Origin: Hafnia alvei
Lineage (GTDB): Bacteria > Pseudomonadota > Gammaproteobacteria > Enterobacterales > Enterobacteriaceae
Reading direction: 5' to 3'
DNA: 64,000 nucleotides
Assembly: GCF_034424155.1 (NCBI RefSeq)
Contig: NZ_CP139992.1
Location: 3,674,012-3,738,011 of the forward strand
Below are positions 40,418 to 49,419 of this stretch, piece by piece. The notes under the pieces were generated by a model. It did no database searches, was not told the DNA's origin, and saw only the letters and a list, made by a program, of their open reading frames with translations. A program made the translations under genes and the position numbers. Within the stretch, counting starts at the first letter, position 1. Each line of letters begins with the position of its first letter.

Positions 40418-40723
40418 ATGAGCCTATATCGTTCATTTCTTTTTTTAACAACCGCTATTACGCTAATGCTCTCAGCCTATGCCAGTGCAGTTGATGGAGT
40501 CATCCATTTTATTGGCAGCATAGTTGATAGCGATTGTAATATCAGCCAAATACAGTCATCGCTTCAGGCAAGCTGTTACAGAAATGGAAAAGTGTTCAGA
40601 CAGACCACGACAATTAATGAATCGAATGGAAAAGTATTTTTGCCTGAGAATCTTGGCTGGACTCAAATTGAGCCAGTGGATGAAGAGAAGAATTTAAAGC
40701 TTCTTACCATTAACTATTATTAA
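40418..40723 (+). CDS. Short exported protein resembling the N-terminus of type 1 fimbrial subunits
   Basis: This 101-residue protein has a signal peptide (MSLYRSFLFLTTAITLMLSA, cleavage after YASA) and a mature start VDGVIHFIGSIVDSDC40NI, the pattern seen at the start of type 1 fimbrial subunits. A second cysteine at about 53 could form a disulfide. It is shorter than true fimbrial subunits (about 160-180 residues) and lacks the C-terminal donor-strand features I would expect. It may be a truncated or specialised family member. TGAGG precedes the ATG. No usher or chaperone gene is nearby. Confidence 0.65.
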   Translation: MSLYRSFLFLTTAITLMLSAYASAVDGVIHFIGSIVDSDCNISQIQSSLQASCYRNGKVFRQTTTINESNGKVFLPENLGWTQIEPVDEEKNLKLLTINYY

Positions 40724-40734
40724 ATAGTCTAAAC

Positions 40735-40766
40735 AAAAACGCCGTCAACAATGACGGCGTTTTTTT
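40735..40766. terminator. Bidirectional terminator between fimbrial-like gene and hpt
   Basis: AAAACGCCGTCA-ACAA-TGACGGCGTTTT is a perfect 12-bp stem with A and T tracts, lying between two convergent genes. Confidence 0.93.
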
Positions 40767-40782
40767 GTATCAACAAGCTAAC

Positions 40783-41319
40783 TTATTCGTCTAACATGAC
40801 CACCTTGCCGATATAAGGCAGGTGACGATAACGCTGAGCGTAGTCAATGCCGAATCCAACCACGAATTCGTCAGGAATAGCGAAGCCAACATATTCAACT
40901 GGAACATCAACTTCGCGGCGGCTTGGTTTGTCTAATAAAGTACAAATAGCCAAAGATTTAGGGCCACGCAGGGCAAATAACTCACGCACTTTGCTCAGGG
41001 TATTACCTGAATCAATAATGTCTTCAACGATCAATACGTCTTTTCCGCGAATATCCTCATCCAAATCTTTCAGGATTTTAACGTCACGGGTGCTATTCAT
41101 ACCGTTGCCATAGCTAGACGCGGTCATGAAATCGACTTCATGCGGAACATCAATCTGGCGGCAAAGATCAGCCATAAACATAAAGGAACCACGTAGCAAA
41201 CCAACCAGAACCATCTCGCTGCCGCTATCACGGTAATCTGCTGAAATCTGACGGCCTAGTTCAGCAATACGCTGACGCACTTCCTGTTCAGAGATCATTA
41301 CTTCAACTGTATGTTTCAT
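40783..41319 (-). CDS. hpt: Hypoxanthine phosphoribosyltransferase
   Basis: Hpt salvages hypoxanthine (and less efficiently guanine) to IMP/GMP using PRPP. The 178-residue protein has the PRPP-binding motif [14 protein letters not shown] at about residues 95-108, the flexible-loop region [15 protein letters not shown], and the C-terminal [19 protein letters not shown]. Length matches E. coli Hpt (178-182). In E. coli it is divergent from can with nothing between; here two extra genes intervene. Confidence 0.96.
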   Translation of the reverse strand: MKHTVEVMISEQEVRQRIAELGRQISADYRDSGSEMVLVGLLRGSFMFMADLCRQIDVPHEVDFMTASSYGNGMNSTRDVKILKDLDEDIRGKDVLIVEDIIDSGNTLSKVRELFALRGPKSLAICTLLDKPSRREVDVPVEYVGFAIPDEFVVGFGIDYAQRYRHLPYIGKVVMLDE

Positions 41320-41539
41320 CGCTATATACCTTTAGACCGAGTCCTGTAAATCGTTCTTTCACCTCTACCAACCCTTCATCATAGCGCCAAAATGCACCGA
41401 GTTGCCGCATTCATGCTGACAGTTTTTAATGATGAGAGGAGGAGTGGAGCGTTTAAGGGCGCAGAGTATAGCAAGGTAATAGAGCGCCGTCATGGGCAGC
41501 GCTCTTCTCATCACCTACATAAATAATTTTGCTAAGAAA

Positions 41540-42145
41540 TTAAAAACGGTCGGTTTTAACAATTTGCTCAAACGGCAACTTGCCGATACGTGGATACGGT
41601 TGGCTCACGCCTTTTCCGATCGCGATCATCAGGCAAATTTCATAGTGTTCTGGCTTATTGATGATTTTCCCAACGGCGTCAAAATCAAAACCATCCATAG
41701 GGCAGGAGTCGTATCCATGCGCCTTAGCAGCCAGCATCAGCGTTTGGGCAAAGATACCCGCGCTGCGCATAATTTCGTCACGTTGGGTCTGCGCTTTGCC
41801 ACGATAGTAGCTATCCACGGCAGGCACCATATATTGCTGCACAGGCTCGGCGGCTTCTGCCCAAATATTTTTTACCTGAGATTCCCAGCTAGAGAGATCG
41901 CCGCACAGCACGACCAGCATCGACGCATCGGTAACCTGAGCTTGGCCCCATGCCGCTTCACGAATTTTCTCACGCTGGGCGCGGTCTTCAATCAGCAATG
42001 GACGCCAATGTTGCAGATTAAACGCACTTGGCGCATTTTGCAGCGCAATATTCAGCAGCTCTTTTTTTTCGTCCAAAGTCATGACATAACCAGCATCAAA
42101 CTGCTTAGTCGCACGACGCTGTTGGATCACTTCGATAGCATTCAT
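41540..42145 (-). CDS. Nitroreductase family FMN oxidoreductase
   Basis: This 201-residue protein starts at ATG 42145 (MNAIEVIQQRRATKQFDAGY), 11 codons inside a longer frame. It belongs to the nitroreductase superfamily of FMN-dependent NAD(P)H oxidoreductases: the RRATKQFD motif binds the FMN phosphate, NAPSAFNLQHWRPLLI lies near the isoalloxazine site, and YDSCPMDGFD and IGKGVSQPYPR fall in the C-terminal part. It resembles DrgA/NfsB-type enzymes, but the physiological substrate is unknown. It lies between hpt and cueO; the E. coli gcd gene found there is absent. Confidence 0.85.
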   Translation of the reverse strand: MNAIEVIQQRRATKQFDAGYVMTLDEKKELLNIALQNAPSAFNLQHWRPLLIEDRAQREKIREAAWGQAQVTDASMLVVLCGDLSSWESQVKNIWAEAAEPVQQYMVPAVDSYYRGKAQTQRDEIMRSAGIFAQTLMLAAKAHGYDSCPMDGFDFDAVGKIINKPEHYEICLMIAIGKGVSQPYPRIGKLPFEQIVKTDRF

Positions 42146-42249
42146 TTTCAGTTCCGTCCTCATTATTACTTTCACCAAACCATTGTCATTAAATTAGACC
42201 AGTTGTCTAGTGATGCTTTGAGGCTGTTAGATTTTTACGCTTAATAAGC

Positions 42250-43872
42250 TCAGCTCACCGTAAACGACATCATCATTCCCGTATCTTCATGCTCGAGCAG
42301 ATGACAATGCGCCATGTACGCGCGTTCTTTCGGTGCTTCGTGATCGAATTTCACCAAAACTTCGCTTCGCCATCCTTCAACACGTACCGTATCTTTCCAG
42401 CCACTACGATGAGCCGCTGGCGGTTTACCGTTTTCAGAAAGGATACGGAACTGCGTGCCATGGATATGGAATGGATGCAGCATCATGTCGCCTTCACCGG
42501 AAATGGTCCATTTCTCGTAGGTGCCACGTTTCACATCAAACATCGGTTTGGCCATATCAAACGCAATACCGTTGATTTTGTTGCCGTGCATGAAGTCATA
42601 ACCCGCAGACATTTGGTTATCCTGCTCCATGCCGCCATGATGCATTTTCCCATGGCCCATCTGACCATGAGTCATTTGCCCCTGCATCTGACCGTGATCC
42701 ATACCGGCCATATTACCGTGACCTTTCATATCCATGCCTGCCATCGACGCCATGCCATAGCGCTGCATCATCATTTGCATGCCCATCATGTCGAGTTGTG
42801 GATCCATCATCAGCTGTAACCAACGCGTTTTCACATTATCCGCGGCGGGAACAGCAGGCATATTGACTAAAGCATCAGGCAATTTTGCTTCGTTACTCTT
42901 CAGCGTAGGCTGAATATGCAAAACAGGCAGAGCGCGATCGAACGGCGGCAGCGTCATCCCCATTTGTTTGACCGGCAACGTGATAATATCGAACGCCTTA
43001 CCGTCGCGAGTATCCACTAAAACCTCAAAACGCTCACCCATCAGGATCGGCAGTTCCGTCAATTTAACCGGCTCGCCCAGCAATCCACCATCGCTGCCCA
43101 CCACATACAAAGGGCGTCCGTCGCTGGTCGCCAGATTTAATGAACGCGCATTACATCCGTTGAGGAACCGCAGTCGCAACCATCCACGCGGCGCGAGGTG
43201 CTGAGGGTATACTGTGCCGTTGGTCAGCATCATATCGCCAAACCATCCTACCGCCGCCGTAATGATATCGAGCTGGTAATCAATATGGCCTTTGGCATCA
43301 AGGCGCTTGTCTTGCAGGATCACCGGCACATCATCAACGCCCCACTCTTTGGGCAATGGCAGCTTGGTGCTTTCCTCATCATCAATAATAATCAGACCGC
43401 CTAGCCCCATCGCTACCTGACGTCCGGTTAAACCATGCGTATGCGGGTGGAACCATGCGGTTGTTGCGGGTTGATCCACTTTAATTTCAGCCGTCCACAT
43501 TTTGCCAGGCTCAATCACCGCCTGCGGGCCACCGTCAGACGTGCCCGGAATTTCCATGCCGTGCCAATGCATGGTGGTTGCCTCTGGCAGTGCGTTAGTA
43601 ACATTAATCGCGACGTCCTTACCTCGCTGCAAACGCATGGCAGGCCCTAACAGCGGGCCATTAATGCCCCACGTTGGGGTTTGCATCCCCGCCTTCCATT
43701 TCATGCTACCGGTTTGTACATTCAGCGCTATTTTTCCTGCGGCATCTGGCGTGAGTAGCGCAGGGATCGGTAATGTAGGATGCTCGGCGGCAAAAGCAGC
43801 ACGGCTCCATAAAGGTAAGGCGCTAGATGCACCCAGCATGGCAGTCAGTTTGATAAAGTCGCGGCGAAGCAT
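42250..43872 (-). CDS. cueO: Multicopper oxidase CueO
   Basis: CueO oxidises toxic Cu(I) and some phenolic siderophore precursors in the periplasm. The 540-residue protein has a twin-arginine signal ([12 protein letters not shown]), and copper ligands in HWHG, HPHTHG, HPFHIHG and [12 protein letters not shown]. Between the second and third domains lies a Met/His-rich segment (about residues 355-420) with motifs such as [12 protein letters not shown] and [10 protein letters not shown], the extra copper-binding region typical of CueO. A CueR-type promoter lies about 110 bp upstream. Confidence 0.97.
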   Translation of the reverse strand: MLRRDFIKLTAMLGASSALPLWSRAAFAAEHPTLPIPALLTPDAAGKIALNVQTGSMKWKAGMQTPTWGINGPLLGPAMRLQRGKDVAINVTNALPEATTMHWHGMEIPGTSDGGPQAVIEPGKMWTAEIKVDQPATTAWFHPHTHGLTGRQVAMGLGGLIIIDDEESTKLPLPKEWGVDDVPVILQDKRLDAKGHIDYQLDIITAAVGWFGDMMLTNGTVYPQHLAPRGWLRLRFLNGCNARSLNLATSDGRPLYVVGSDGGLLGEPVKLTELPILMGERFEVLVDTRDGKAFDIITLPVKQMGMTLPPFDRALPVLHIQPTLKSNEAKLPDALVNMPAVPAADNVKTRWLQLMMDPQLDMMGMQMMMQRYGMASMAGMDMKGHGNMAGMDHGQMQGQMTHGQMGHGKMHHGGMEQDNQMSAGYDFMHGNKINGIAFDMAKPMFDVKRGTYEKWTISGEGDMMLHPFHIHGTQFRILSENGKPPAAHRSGWKDTVRVEGWRSEVLVKFDHEAPKERAYMAHCHLLEHEDTGMMMSFTVS

Positions 43873-43979
43873 GTCAGATTCCCTTGTGCGTCAGTGAGTA
43901 GACTCGGTTAAACTTAGACGTGTTTAGCTTCATACGTGAAGCTACGAAATGTTTAGCTGCAGTTAACTATTGCCATTTT

Positions 43980-44010
43980 AGGGTAGACCTTCCAGTAAGG
44001 GGAAAGTCAA
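43980..44010 (-). promoter_or_regulatory. CueR-type promoter of cueO
   Basis: On the minus strand a -35 TTGACT (44005-44010) and a -10-like TACCCT (43980-43985) are separated by 19 bp. The spacer carries the imperfect palindrome TTTCCCC-TTACT-GGAAGGT, as in MerR-family CueR promoters of copA and cueO. Confidence 0.88.
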
Positions 44011-44135
44011 GCTAGCACTTGATTTAATGGAAAGTAGGTTCCAAAAATTGATTGATGAAATGAGCAAGAAACACTGTAGAAACAGGGCTGAAATATGATA
44101 CCGTCAAGCTACAACTACATAATGTGCATCTGTTT

Positions 44136-44483
44136 ATGAAAAAAACCTCGCTGGTGCTTTTGCTTTTAGGTTTGCTGAGTTTTACCTCTGCCAGCCAGGC
44201 TCTTGATGATATGCAATCCGAAGATTTAGCCGATCTCACCGCTATCTTCGTATTTCTAAAAAATGACTGTGGTTATAACGATTTGCCCAATGCGCAAATC
44301 AAAAAAGCGATCGTCTTTTTTGCCAATCGTAACGGATGGGATTTATCCAACTATAACACCAAGAAAATGAAAGCGTTGGGTGAAGATAGCTATCACGATC
44401 TCAGCCGAATTTCGATGCCAACCGCAACGAAATGCAAGTATCTCGCCCGAGATTCTCTGAGCCTGCTCGCTTACGCTAACTAA
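44136..44483 (+). CDS. yacC: YacC, PulS/OutS-like secreted protein
   Basis: This 115-residue protein has a signal peptide (MKKTSLVLLLLGLLSFTSA, then SQA) and matches E. coli YacC in length and in segments such as DLADLTAIFVFLKNDCGY, KKAIVFFANRNGWDLSNY and LARDSLSLLAYAN. The family (PulS/OutS) includes type II secretion pilotins; a role for YacC is not established. Two conserved cysteines (NDCGY, TKCKY) probably form a disulfide. I start at ATG 44136; a GTG at 44124 adds four residues. It is divergent from cueO, and speDE, its neighbours in E. coli, are absent. Confidence 0.88.
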   Translation: MKKTSLVLLLLGLLSFTSASQALDDMQSEDLADLTAIFVFLKNDCGYNDLPNAQIKKAIVFFANRNGWDLSNYNTKKMKALGEDSYHDLSRISMPTATKCKYLARDSLSLLAYAN

Positions 44484-44569
44484 TCTATCCCCATAGCAGC
44501 CATTTAAACGGCAGAGCTTATCTGCCGTTTAATATATCAGTGAAAGATAAACTCAGCGTCTCAACTGAA

Positions 44570-44935
44570 CTAACGTGTCGAAACGATAAAAGCGCGATAT
44601 TTCTCTAGCGCCAGTAAAAAATCTTCTAAGCCACAGAATGAGAGGCTTTCTTCATCGTAGTAACTCATCCCCTCTTCCATTTCATCACCTTCCACCGCCA
44701 TCTGATTAGCGCGAACCATCACTTCTTCACCGTCTAACCACAGCGTGTATTCATGCCCGGTTAACTGCCACTGGCGTTCGCTGCCTTTCACCTCAGCCGC
44801 GGCCTGCTCCACCTGAGTCAGCAAAGCCAAATCGCCTTTAACCTCCTCGTTTAGCCAGTGCCCAATGACCTCGTGCCCCATCGAAAATACGGCGACAACC
44901 TGCCCCGTTACATCATGGCGAAATTCATAATCCAT
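44570..44935 (-). CDS. yacL: UPF0231 family protein YacL
   Basis: This 121-residue protein has the start [20 protein letters not shown] and an acidic second half ([20 protein letters not shown]), and ends [14 protein letters not shown]. These match the E. coli YacL/UPF0231 family in length and sequence. Function is unknown. It lies upstream of yacC in the opposite direction; in E. coli speD and speE separate these genes. Confidence 0.92.
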   Translation of the reverse strand: MDYEFRHDVTGQVVAVFSMGHEVIGHWLNEEVKGDLALLTQVEQAAAEVKGSERQWQLTGHEYTLWLDGEEVMVRANQMAVEGDEMEEGMSYYDEESLSFCGLEDFLLALEKYRAFIVSTR

Positions 44936-45043
44936 CGTTCAGCCCTCCGCGACTTTCCCCTATTTTTTCTGGGGATGACCTACTTATAGTGTAAACATCC
45001 ATCGCGTAGCTGCACTGTCAAGGCTCGCAAACTGGAAAAATAA

Positions 45044-45065
45044 AACGGAGGCCTTGGCCTCCGTT
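45044..45065 (-). terminator. Terminator of the YebE-like gene
   Basis: AACGGAGGCC-TT-GGCCTCCGTT is a near-perfect stem followed, on the minus strand, by TTATTTTTCC. It lies 67 bp past the stop of the YebE-like gene. Confidence 0.82.
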
Positions 45066-45131
45066 GCGCGTTATCTGCCCGATTTTCACTGGAAAACCGG
45101 CGCGGTATATCAGCAAAAATAGCGTCGAGGG

Positions 45132-45785
45132 TCAAGCCAGCTCGCGTTTCTTCTCGCTGATATCGTGCTCAATTCCTTGCTTCACATCGGCGGGGATTTT
45201 CAGAGCCTGCGCCAACGCATCCAGATAGCTACGCTCCATAAAGTGATCGATGTCGATCACCACACAGCTGAGGTAATAGACCTCAAGCGCCTCGTCTTCA
45301 TTCTTAATATCTTGCGCTAGCAGCGCTGGATTTAACGGTTGTGCCAATGCCTCTTGCACCCAATGCTCTGCTTCAGCGCCAAGACCGAGTTCGTGCAGGC
45401 TATTGTCAATGGCCTGACGCTCAGCATCGTCAACGTGCCCATCGCTTTTTGCCGCAAACACGATTGCCTGAATCAGGCGCTTGGTTCGTGTATCAATCGG
45501 CGACGTGCGCATGCCAAACTGGGGTTCGTCCTGATGCGTCTCTTTGACTCGTTGTTTATATTTATTCCACAACACCGCACCTACCGCGGCAGAACCACCG
45601 ATAATCAGCGCATTTTTGCCGAACTTACCCGCCATTTTACGGGTGGATTTATTGCCTAAGAGCACACCAACTAAGCCACCTAACGCGGCCGGAGCTAATA
45701 ATTTACCAAACCCTTCAGACCCGCCGATCGATTTAGTTTTATCACCGAGCATAGATTGAATCTGCTGCATCCAACTGTTTTTCAT
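45132..45785 (-). CDS. YebE-like inner membrane protein (DUF533, TerB-like domain)
   Basis: This 217-residue protein starts at ATG 45785 (MKNSWMQQIQSMLGDKTKS). It has a hydrophobic glycine-rich section (LAPAALGGLVGVLLGN and LIIGGSAAVGAVLWN, about residues 28-75), then a soluble TerB-like part with IQAIVFAAKSDGHVDDAERQ and DIDHFMERSYLDALAQALKI. This is the pattern of DUF533 proteins such as E. coli YebE, which is found elsewhere in that genome. Function is unknown; YebE responds to envelope stress in E. coli. It stands between yacL and acnB as a single transcription unit. Confidence 0.82.
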   Translation of the reverse strand: MKNSWMQQIQSMLGDKTKSIGGSEGFGKLLAPAALGGLVGVLLGNKSTRKMAGKFGKNALIIGGSAAVGAVLWNKYKQRVKETHQDEPQFGMRTSPIDTRTKRLIQAIVFAAKSDGHVDDAERQAIDNSLHELGLGAEAEHWVQEALAQPLNPALLAQDIKNEDEALEVYYLSCVVIDIDHFMERSYLDALAQALKIPADVKQGIEHDISEKKRELA

Positions 45786-45907
45786 AACACACCCCATAGG
45801 CGCAATTTATTGATGTTATTGCATGCAGATTACGGATTTATCTGTCAGTTTACGTATGGGAAGTGAAAACTTGCTTATGGCGTGAGCTGGAGGATAGCCG
45901 ATAAAAA

Positions 45908-45925
45908 AGGAGGCCGAAGCCTCCT
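45908..45925 (-). terminator. Terminator of acnB
   Basis: AGGAGGC-CGAA-GCCTCCT forms a 7-bp stem with a stable tetraloop. On the minus strand it is followed by TTTTTATC, 24 bp past the acnB stop. Confidence 0.88.
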
Positions 45926-45948
45926 CGATATTCAGTCACATCTGAAAA

Positions 45949-48546
45949 TTAAACCGCGGTCTGGAAAATCACGCCGTCAGCTTTTTCAGTGTACTGTTCC
46001 AGCTTGTCAAAGTTCAGGTAACGGTAGGTGTCTACCGCCGTTTTATCCACCTGTTCCATGTATTGCTGATACTCTTCTGGATTTGGTAAACGGCCTAACA
46101 GTGAAGCCACCGCAGCCAGCTCGGCCGAGGCCAGATACACATTTGCTCCCGTGCCTAAACGGTTCGGGAAGTTACGTGTTGAAGTCGATACCACCGTTGC
46201 GCCATCGGCCACTCGTGCTTGGTTACCCATGCACAGTGAACAACCAGGGATCTCAACGCGGGCGCCACTCTTACCAAAGATGCTGTAGTAGCCCTCTTCG
46301 GTCAGCTGAGCCGCATCCATCTTAGTTGGCGGTGCAACCCACAAACGCGTTGGCAGTTGGCCTTTATGCCCATCCAACAGCTTACCCGCGGCACGGAAGT
46401 GACCAATGTTAGTCATACACGAACCGATAAAGACCTCGTCGATCTTCTCGCCAGCGACGTCAGACAACAGACGCGCATCGTCTGGATCGTTTGGCGCACA
46501 CAGAATGGGCTGTTTGATCTCGGCCAGATCGATGTCGATCACTGCCGCATATTCTGCATCCGCATCGCCTTCCAGCAGTTGTGGATCGGCCAGCCATTTT
46601 TCCATGCCCTGAATACGGCGCTCAATGGTGCGACGATCGCCGTAGCCTTCTGCGATCATCCATTTCAACAGAACGATGTTAGAGCTCAGGTATTCCGTAA
46701 TCGGTGCTTTATCAAGTTTGATAGTACAACCCGCGGCAGAACGCTCAGCGGAAGCATCCGCCAGCTCAAACGCCTGCTCAACTTTCAGCTCTGGCAAACC
46801 TTCGATTTCCAGAATGCGGCCAGAGAAGATATTTTTCTTACCTTTCTTCTCAACCGTCAGTAGGCCCTGCTGAATCGCGTAGTAAGGAATGGCGTGAACC
46901 AAGTCGCGCAGGGTAATACCCGGCTGCATTTTACCTTTGAAGCGCACCAGCACAGATTCAGGCATATCCAACGGCATCACGCCGGTTGCAGCGGCAAACG
47001 CCACCAAACCAGAACCCGCAGGGAAAGAGATCCCGATTGGGAAACGTGTATGGGAGTCACCGCCGGTACCAACGGTATCAGGCAGCAGCATGCGGTTCAG
47101 CCATGAGTGAATAATGCCATCGCCCGGACGCAAAGAGACACCGCCACGGTTCATAATGAAATCAGGCAGCGTATGGTGCGTGGTCACATCTACTGGCTTA
47201 GGATAAGCCGCTGTATGACAGAACGACTGCATCACTAAATCAGCGGAGAAGCCCAGACAAGCCAAATCTTTCAGCTCATCGCGCGTCATTGGCCCCGTGG
47301 TATCTTGCGAACCCACAGACGTCATCTTAGGCTCACAGTATTGCCCCGGACGAATGCCTTTGGTGCCACAGGCACGTCCGACCATTTTCTGCGCCAGAGA
47401 GAAACCTTTGTTACTCGCAGCGACAGGTTTAGCGATACGGAATACTTCGCTGTGAGGCAGATTCAATGCTTCACGTGCTTTGGTGGTTAAACCACGGCCA
47501 ATGATCAGTGGAATACGGCCACCGGCACGCACTTCATCCAGAAGCACTTCGGTTTTCAGCTCGAATTTTTCCAGCAGTTCATTCGTTTCGTGATTGCGCA
47601 CTTCGCCTTTGTACGGGTAGATATCAATCACATCGCCCATATTCAGCTTAGAAACGTCAACTTCGATCGGTAATGCACCCGCATCTTCCATCGTATTGAA
47701 GAAGATCGGGGCAATTTTACCGCCGAGAACCACACCGCCACCGCGCTTGTTTGGCACATGAGGAATATCGTCGCCCATAAACCACAGCACGGAGTTAGTC
47801 GCTGACTTACGCGAAGAACCGGTTCCGACCACGTCGCCAACATAGGCCAGCGGGAAACCTTTTTTGTTCAGTAATTCAATTTGCTTGATCGGGCCCACGC
47901 TGCCCGGCTGATCGGGAACAATGCCGTCGCGTTCGTTTTTCAGCATCGCTAATGCGTGCAGAGGAATATCGGGACGAGACCACGCGTCAGGAGCAGGAGA
48001 TAGATCGTCGGTGTTGGTTTCACCGGTCACTTTAAACACGGTTACGGTGATTTTCTCGGCCAGTTCTGGGCGAGATAAATACCAGTCGGCATCTGCCCAC
48101 GATTGTAAAACCTGCTGCGCATGCTTGTTGCCGGCTTTGGCTTTCTCTTCCACATCATAGAAGTTATCAAACATCAGCAGCGTATGAGACAGCGCTTTCG
48201 CGGCGATTGGTGCCAGTTTGGCATCATCGAGGGCATCAATAAGGGGATGGATATTGTAACCGCCCTGCATGGTACCGAGCAGTTCAACGGCTTTTTCTTG
48301 AGAAACCAGAGGAGAGGTCGTTTCGCCTTTAGCAACAGCGGCTAAAAAACCCGCTTTGACATAAGCGGCTTCATCAACACCCGGTGGCACACGATTGATC
48401 AGCAAATCTAACAGAAATTCTTCTTCACCAGCGGGCGGCGATTTCAGTAACTCAACCAACCCAGCCATTTGCGTCGCATCCAGTGGTTTAGGAACCACGC
48501 CTTCTGCCGCACGTTCAGCGACGTGCTCGCGATATTCTTTTAGCAC
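45949..48546 (-). CDS. acnB: Aconitate hydratase B
   Basis: AcnB is the main citric acid cycle aconitase and also acts as 2-methylisocitrate dehydratase; without its 4Fe-4S cluster it binds RNA. The 865-residue protein starts with GTG at 48546 (preceded by GAGGA), as E. coli acnB does. It has the N-terminal HEAT-like domain, the swivel domain, and cluster cysteines in [15 protein letters not shown] and CSLCMGNQ. Length equals E. coli AcnB. A strong stem-loop lies just upstream in the leader. Confidence 0.97.
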   Translation of the reverse strand: MLKEYREHVAERAAEGVVPKPLDATQMAGLVELLKSPPAGEEEFLLDLLINRVPPGVDEAAYVKAGFLAAVAKGETTSPLVSQEKAVELLGTMQGGYNIHPLIDALDDAKLAPIAAKALSHTLLMFDNFYDVEEKAKAGNKHAQQVLQSWADADWYLSRPELAEKITVTVFKVTGETNTDDLSPAPDAWSRPDIPLHALAMLKNERDGIVPDQPGSVGPIKQIELLNKKGFPLAYVGDVVGTGSSRKSATNSVLWFMGDDIPHVPNKRGGGVVLGGKIAPIFFNTMEDAGALPIEVDVSKLNMGDVIDIYPYKGEVRNHETNELLEKFELKTEVLLDEVRAGGRIPLIIGRGLTTKAREALNLPHSEVFRIAKPVAASNKGFSLAQKMVGRACGTKGIRPGQYCEPKMTSVGSQDTTGPMTRDELKDLACLGFSADLVMQSFCHTAAYPKPVDVTTHHTLPDFIMNRGGVSLRPGDGIIHSWLNRMLLPDTVGTGGDSHTRFPIGISFPAGSGLVAFAAATGVMPLDMPESVLVRFKGKMQPGITLRDLVHAIPYYAIQQGLLTVEKKGKKNIFSGRILEIEGLPELKVEQAFELADASAERSAAGCTIKLDKAPITEYLSSNIVLLKWMIAEGYGDRRTIERRIQGMEKWLADPQLLEGDADAEYAAVIDIDLAEIKQPILCAPNDPDDARLLSDVAGEKIDEVFIGSCMTNIGHFRAAGKLLDGHKGQLPTRLWVAPPTKMDAAQLTEEGYYSIFGKSGARVEIPGCSLCMGNQARVADGATVVSTSTRNFPNRLGTGANVYLASAELAAVASLLGRLPNPEEYQQYMEQVDKTAVDTYRYLNFDKLEQYTEKADGVIFQTAV

Positions 48547-48590
48547 GACTTTATCCTCGCTCTCATTGTTGGAGTCATTATGTGTGCAGA

Positions 48591-48648
48591 GGGTGTGTTT
48601 CGTAGTACGTTCTCGATACGGTGTAAAAACCTACTACGGAACACACCC
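48591..48648 (-). promoter_or_regulatory. Long stem-loop in the region upstream of acnB
   Basis: GGGTGTGTTTCGTAGTA (48591-48607) and TACTACGGAACACACCC (48632-48648) pair at 16 of 17 positions around a 24-nt loop. It lies 45-102 nt upstream of the acnB start codon and would be in the leader if transcription begins upstream. It is not followed by a T tract on the minus strand. A smaller 7-bp hairpin (AGAGCGT ... ACGCTCT) lies at 48681-48700. Confidence 0.7.
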
Positions 48649-48707
48649 ACCACCGGGTTACGGGTAAGTAAGATGCCTTTAGAGCGTTGTCCCACGCTCT
48701 GAAAGTA

Positions 48708-48829
48708 CCCCCAAAATAATTCAAGCTGATTGAAGGCAGCAAACCTGTGAGTCCCTAGGAACTTACTCAAGTAAGTGACTAGGGTGAGCGGGTGCAGCCA
48801 ACGCATAAGCAGCTTGAAGTATGACGGGG
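48708..48829. repeat. ERIC (enterobacterial repetitive intergenic consensus) element
   Basis: The core GTGAGTCCCTAGGAACTTAC followed by AAGTAAGTGACTAGGGTGAG closely matches the ERIC core used in ERIC typing. The ends are imperfect inverted repeats (CAAAATAATTCAAGCTG versus CAGCTTGAAGTATGACG). At about 122 bp it is nearly full length (canonical 127 bp). It lies between acnB and the divergent small membrane protein gene. Confidence 0.93.
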
Positions 48830-49078
48830 ATAAAACCTTTCAAGTTACAAGGTCTTCATAAGTAGAGTACCCGGTTATGCCCGTCCAGCATATCAGGATT
48901 TAACTCGGTTGTTAAACTGTTCACATAAAAGCAACATAAATAGCGCATAATGCAAATTGGTATCGTTCTGTAACAGTATTAAATGTTGAAAACTGATAAA
49001 TCTTGATCTGTTCTAGGATCTAAGCGCGGTTTTTTTCGCTATGATCCACTATCACCACGAGTAGATGCAGGATGCGGA

Positions 49079-49336
49079 ATGATACTTAAAAGGAAGTCGA
49101 AAACTTTTTATCTTACAGTGCTACAGATTGCCTCCGTTTTGTTGGCCGTCGCAGCACTGTTCTTCCTGATAGACAATACTCAGTCGCAGTATCTGGTACT
49201 CAACGGAAACGATCTCGCGCACACCGATTTAGACAATGGCCCCATGATTTGGGGAATGAATTTCTTCTTGTTTGCGCTTTTGATTGGAGTATTGCTGTTC
49301 ACCATCGCCTTTTTTATTGGATTTAAAGACGATTAG
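49079..49336 (+). CDS. Small two-helix membrane protein of unknown function
   Basis: This 85-residue protein starts at ATG 49079 with AGGA six bases upstream. It has two predicted membrane helices, about residues 10-31 (YLTVLQIASVLLAVAALFFL) and 60-80 (FFLFALLIGVLLFTIAFF), joined by a polar loop with DLDNGPMIWG, and a short charged tail. I do not recognise the family. It occupies the acnB-lpdA interval where E. coli has yacH, which is much longer and unrelated. A strong terminator follows. Confidence 0.75.
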   Translation: MILKRKSKTFYLTVLQIASVLLAVAALFFLIDNTQSQYLVLNGNDLAHTDLDNGPMIWGMNFFLFALLIGVLLFTIAFFIGFKDD

Positions 49337-49367
49337 CAGCATGAATTGCGGTTGAAAATGACATAAA

Positions 49368-49393
49368 AAAACGGCTCCCGAGGGAGCCGTTTT
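49368..49393. terminator. Bidirectional terminator between small membrane gene and lpdA
   Basis: AAAACGGCTCCC-GA-GGGAGCCGTTTT is a perfect 12-bp stem with A and T tracts between convergent genes. Confidence 0.93.
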
Positions 49394-49419
49394 GCATTTC
49401 AGCGTAGTCCGCGAAAAAA

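Noticed and set aside
41492-42244. Long open frame antisense to the nitroreductase
   Set aside because: It lies fully over a well-supported family gene and has no recognisable protein features.
45132-45785. Tellurite resistance gene
   Set aside because: The TerB-like fold is shared by many unrelated proteins; the DUF533/YebE pattern fits better and no ter cluster is present.
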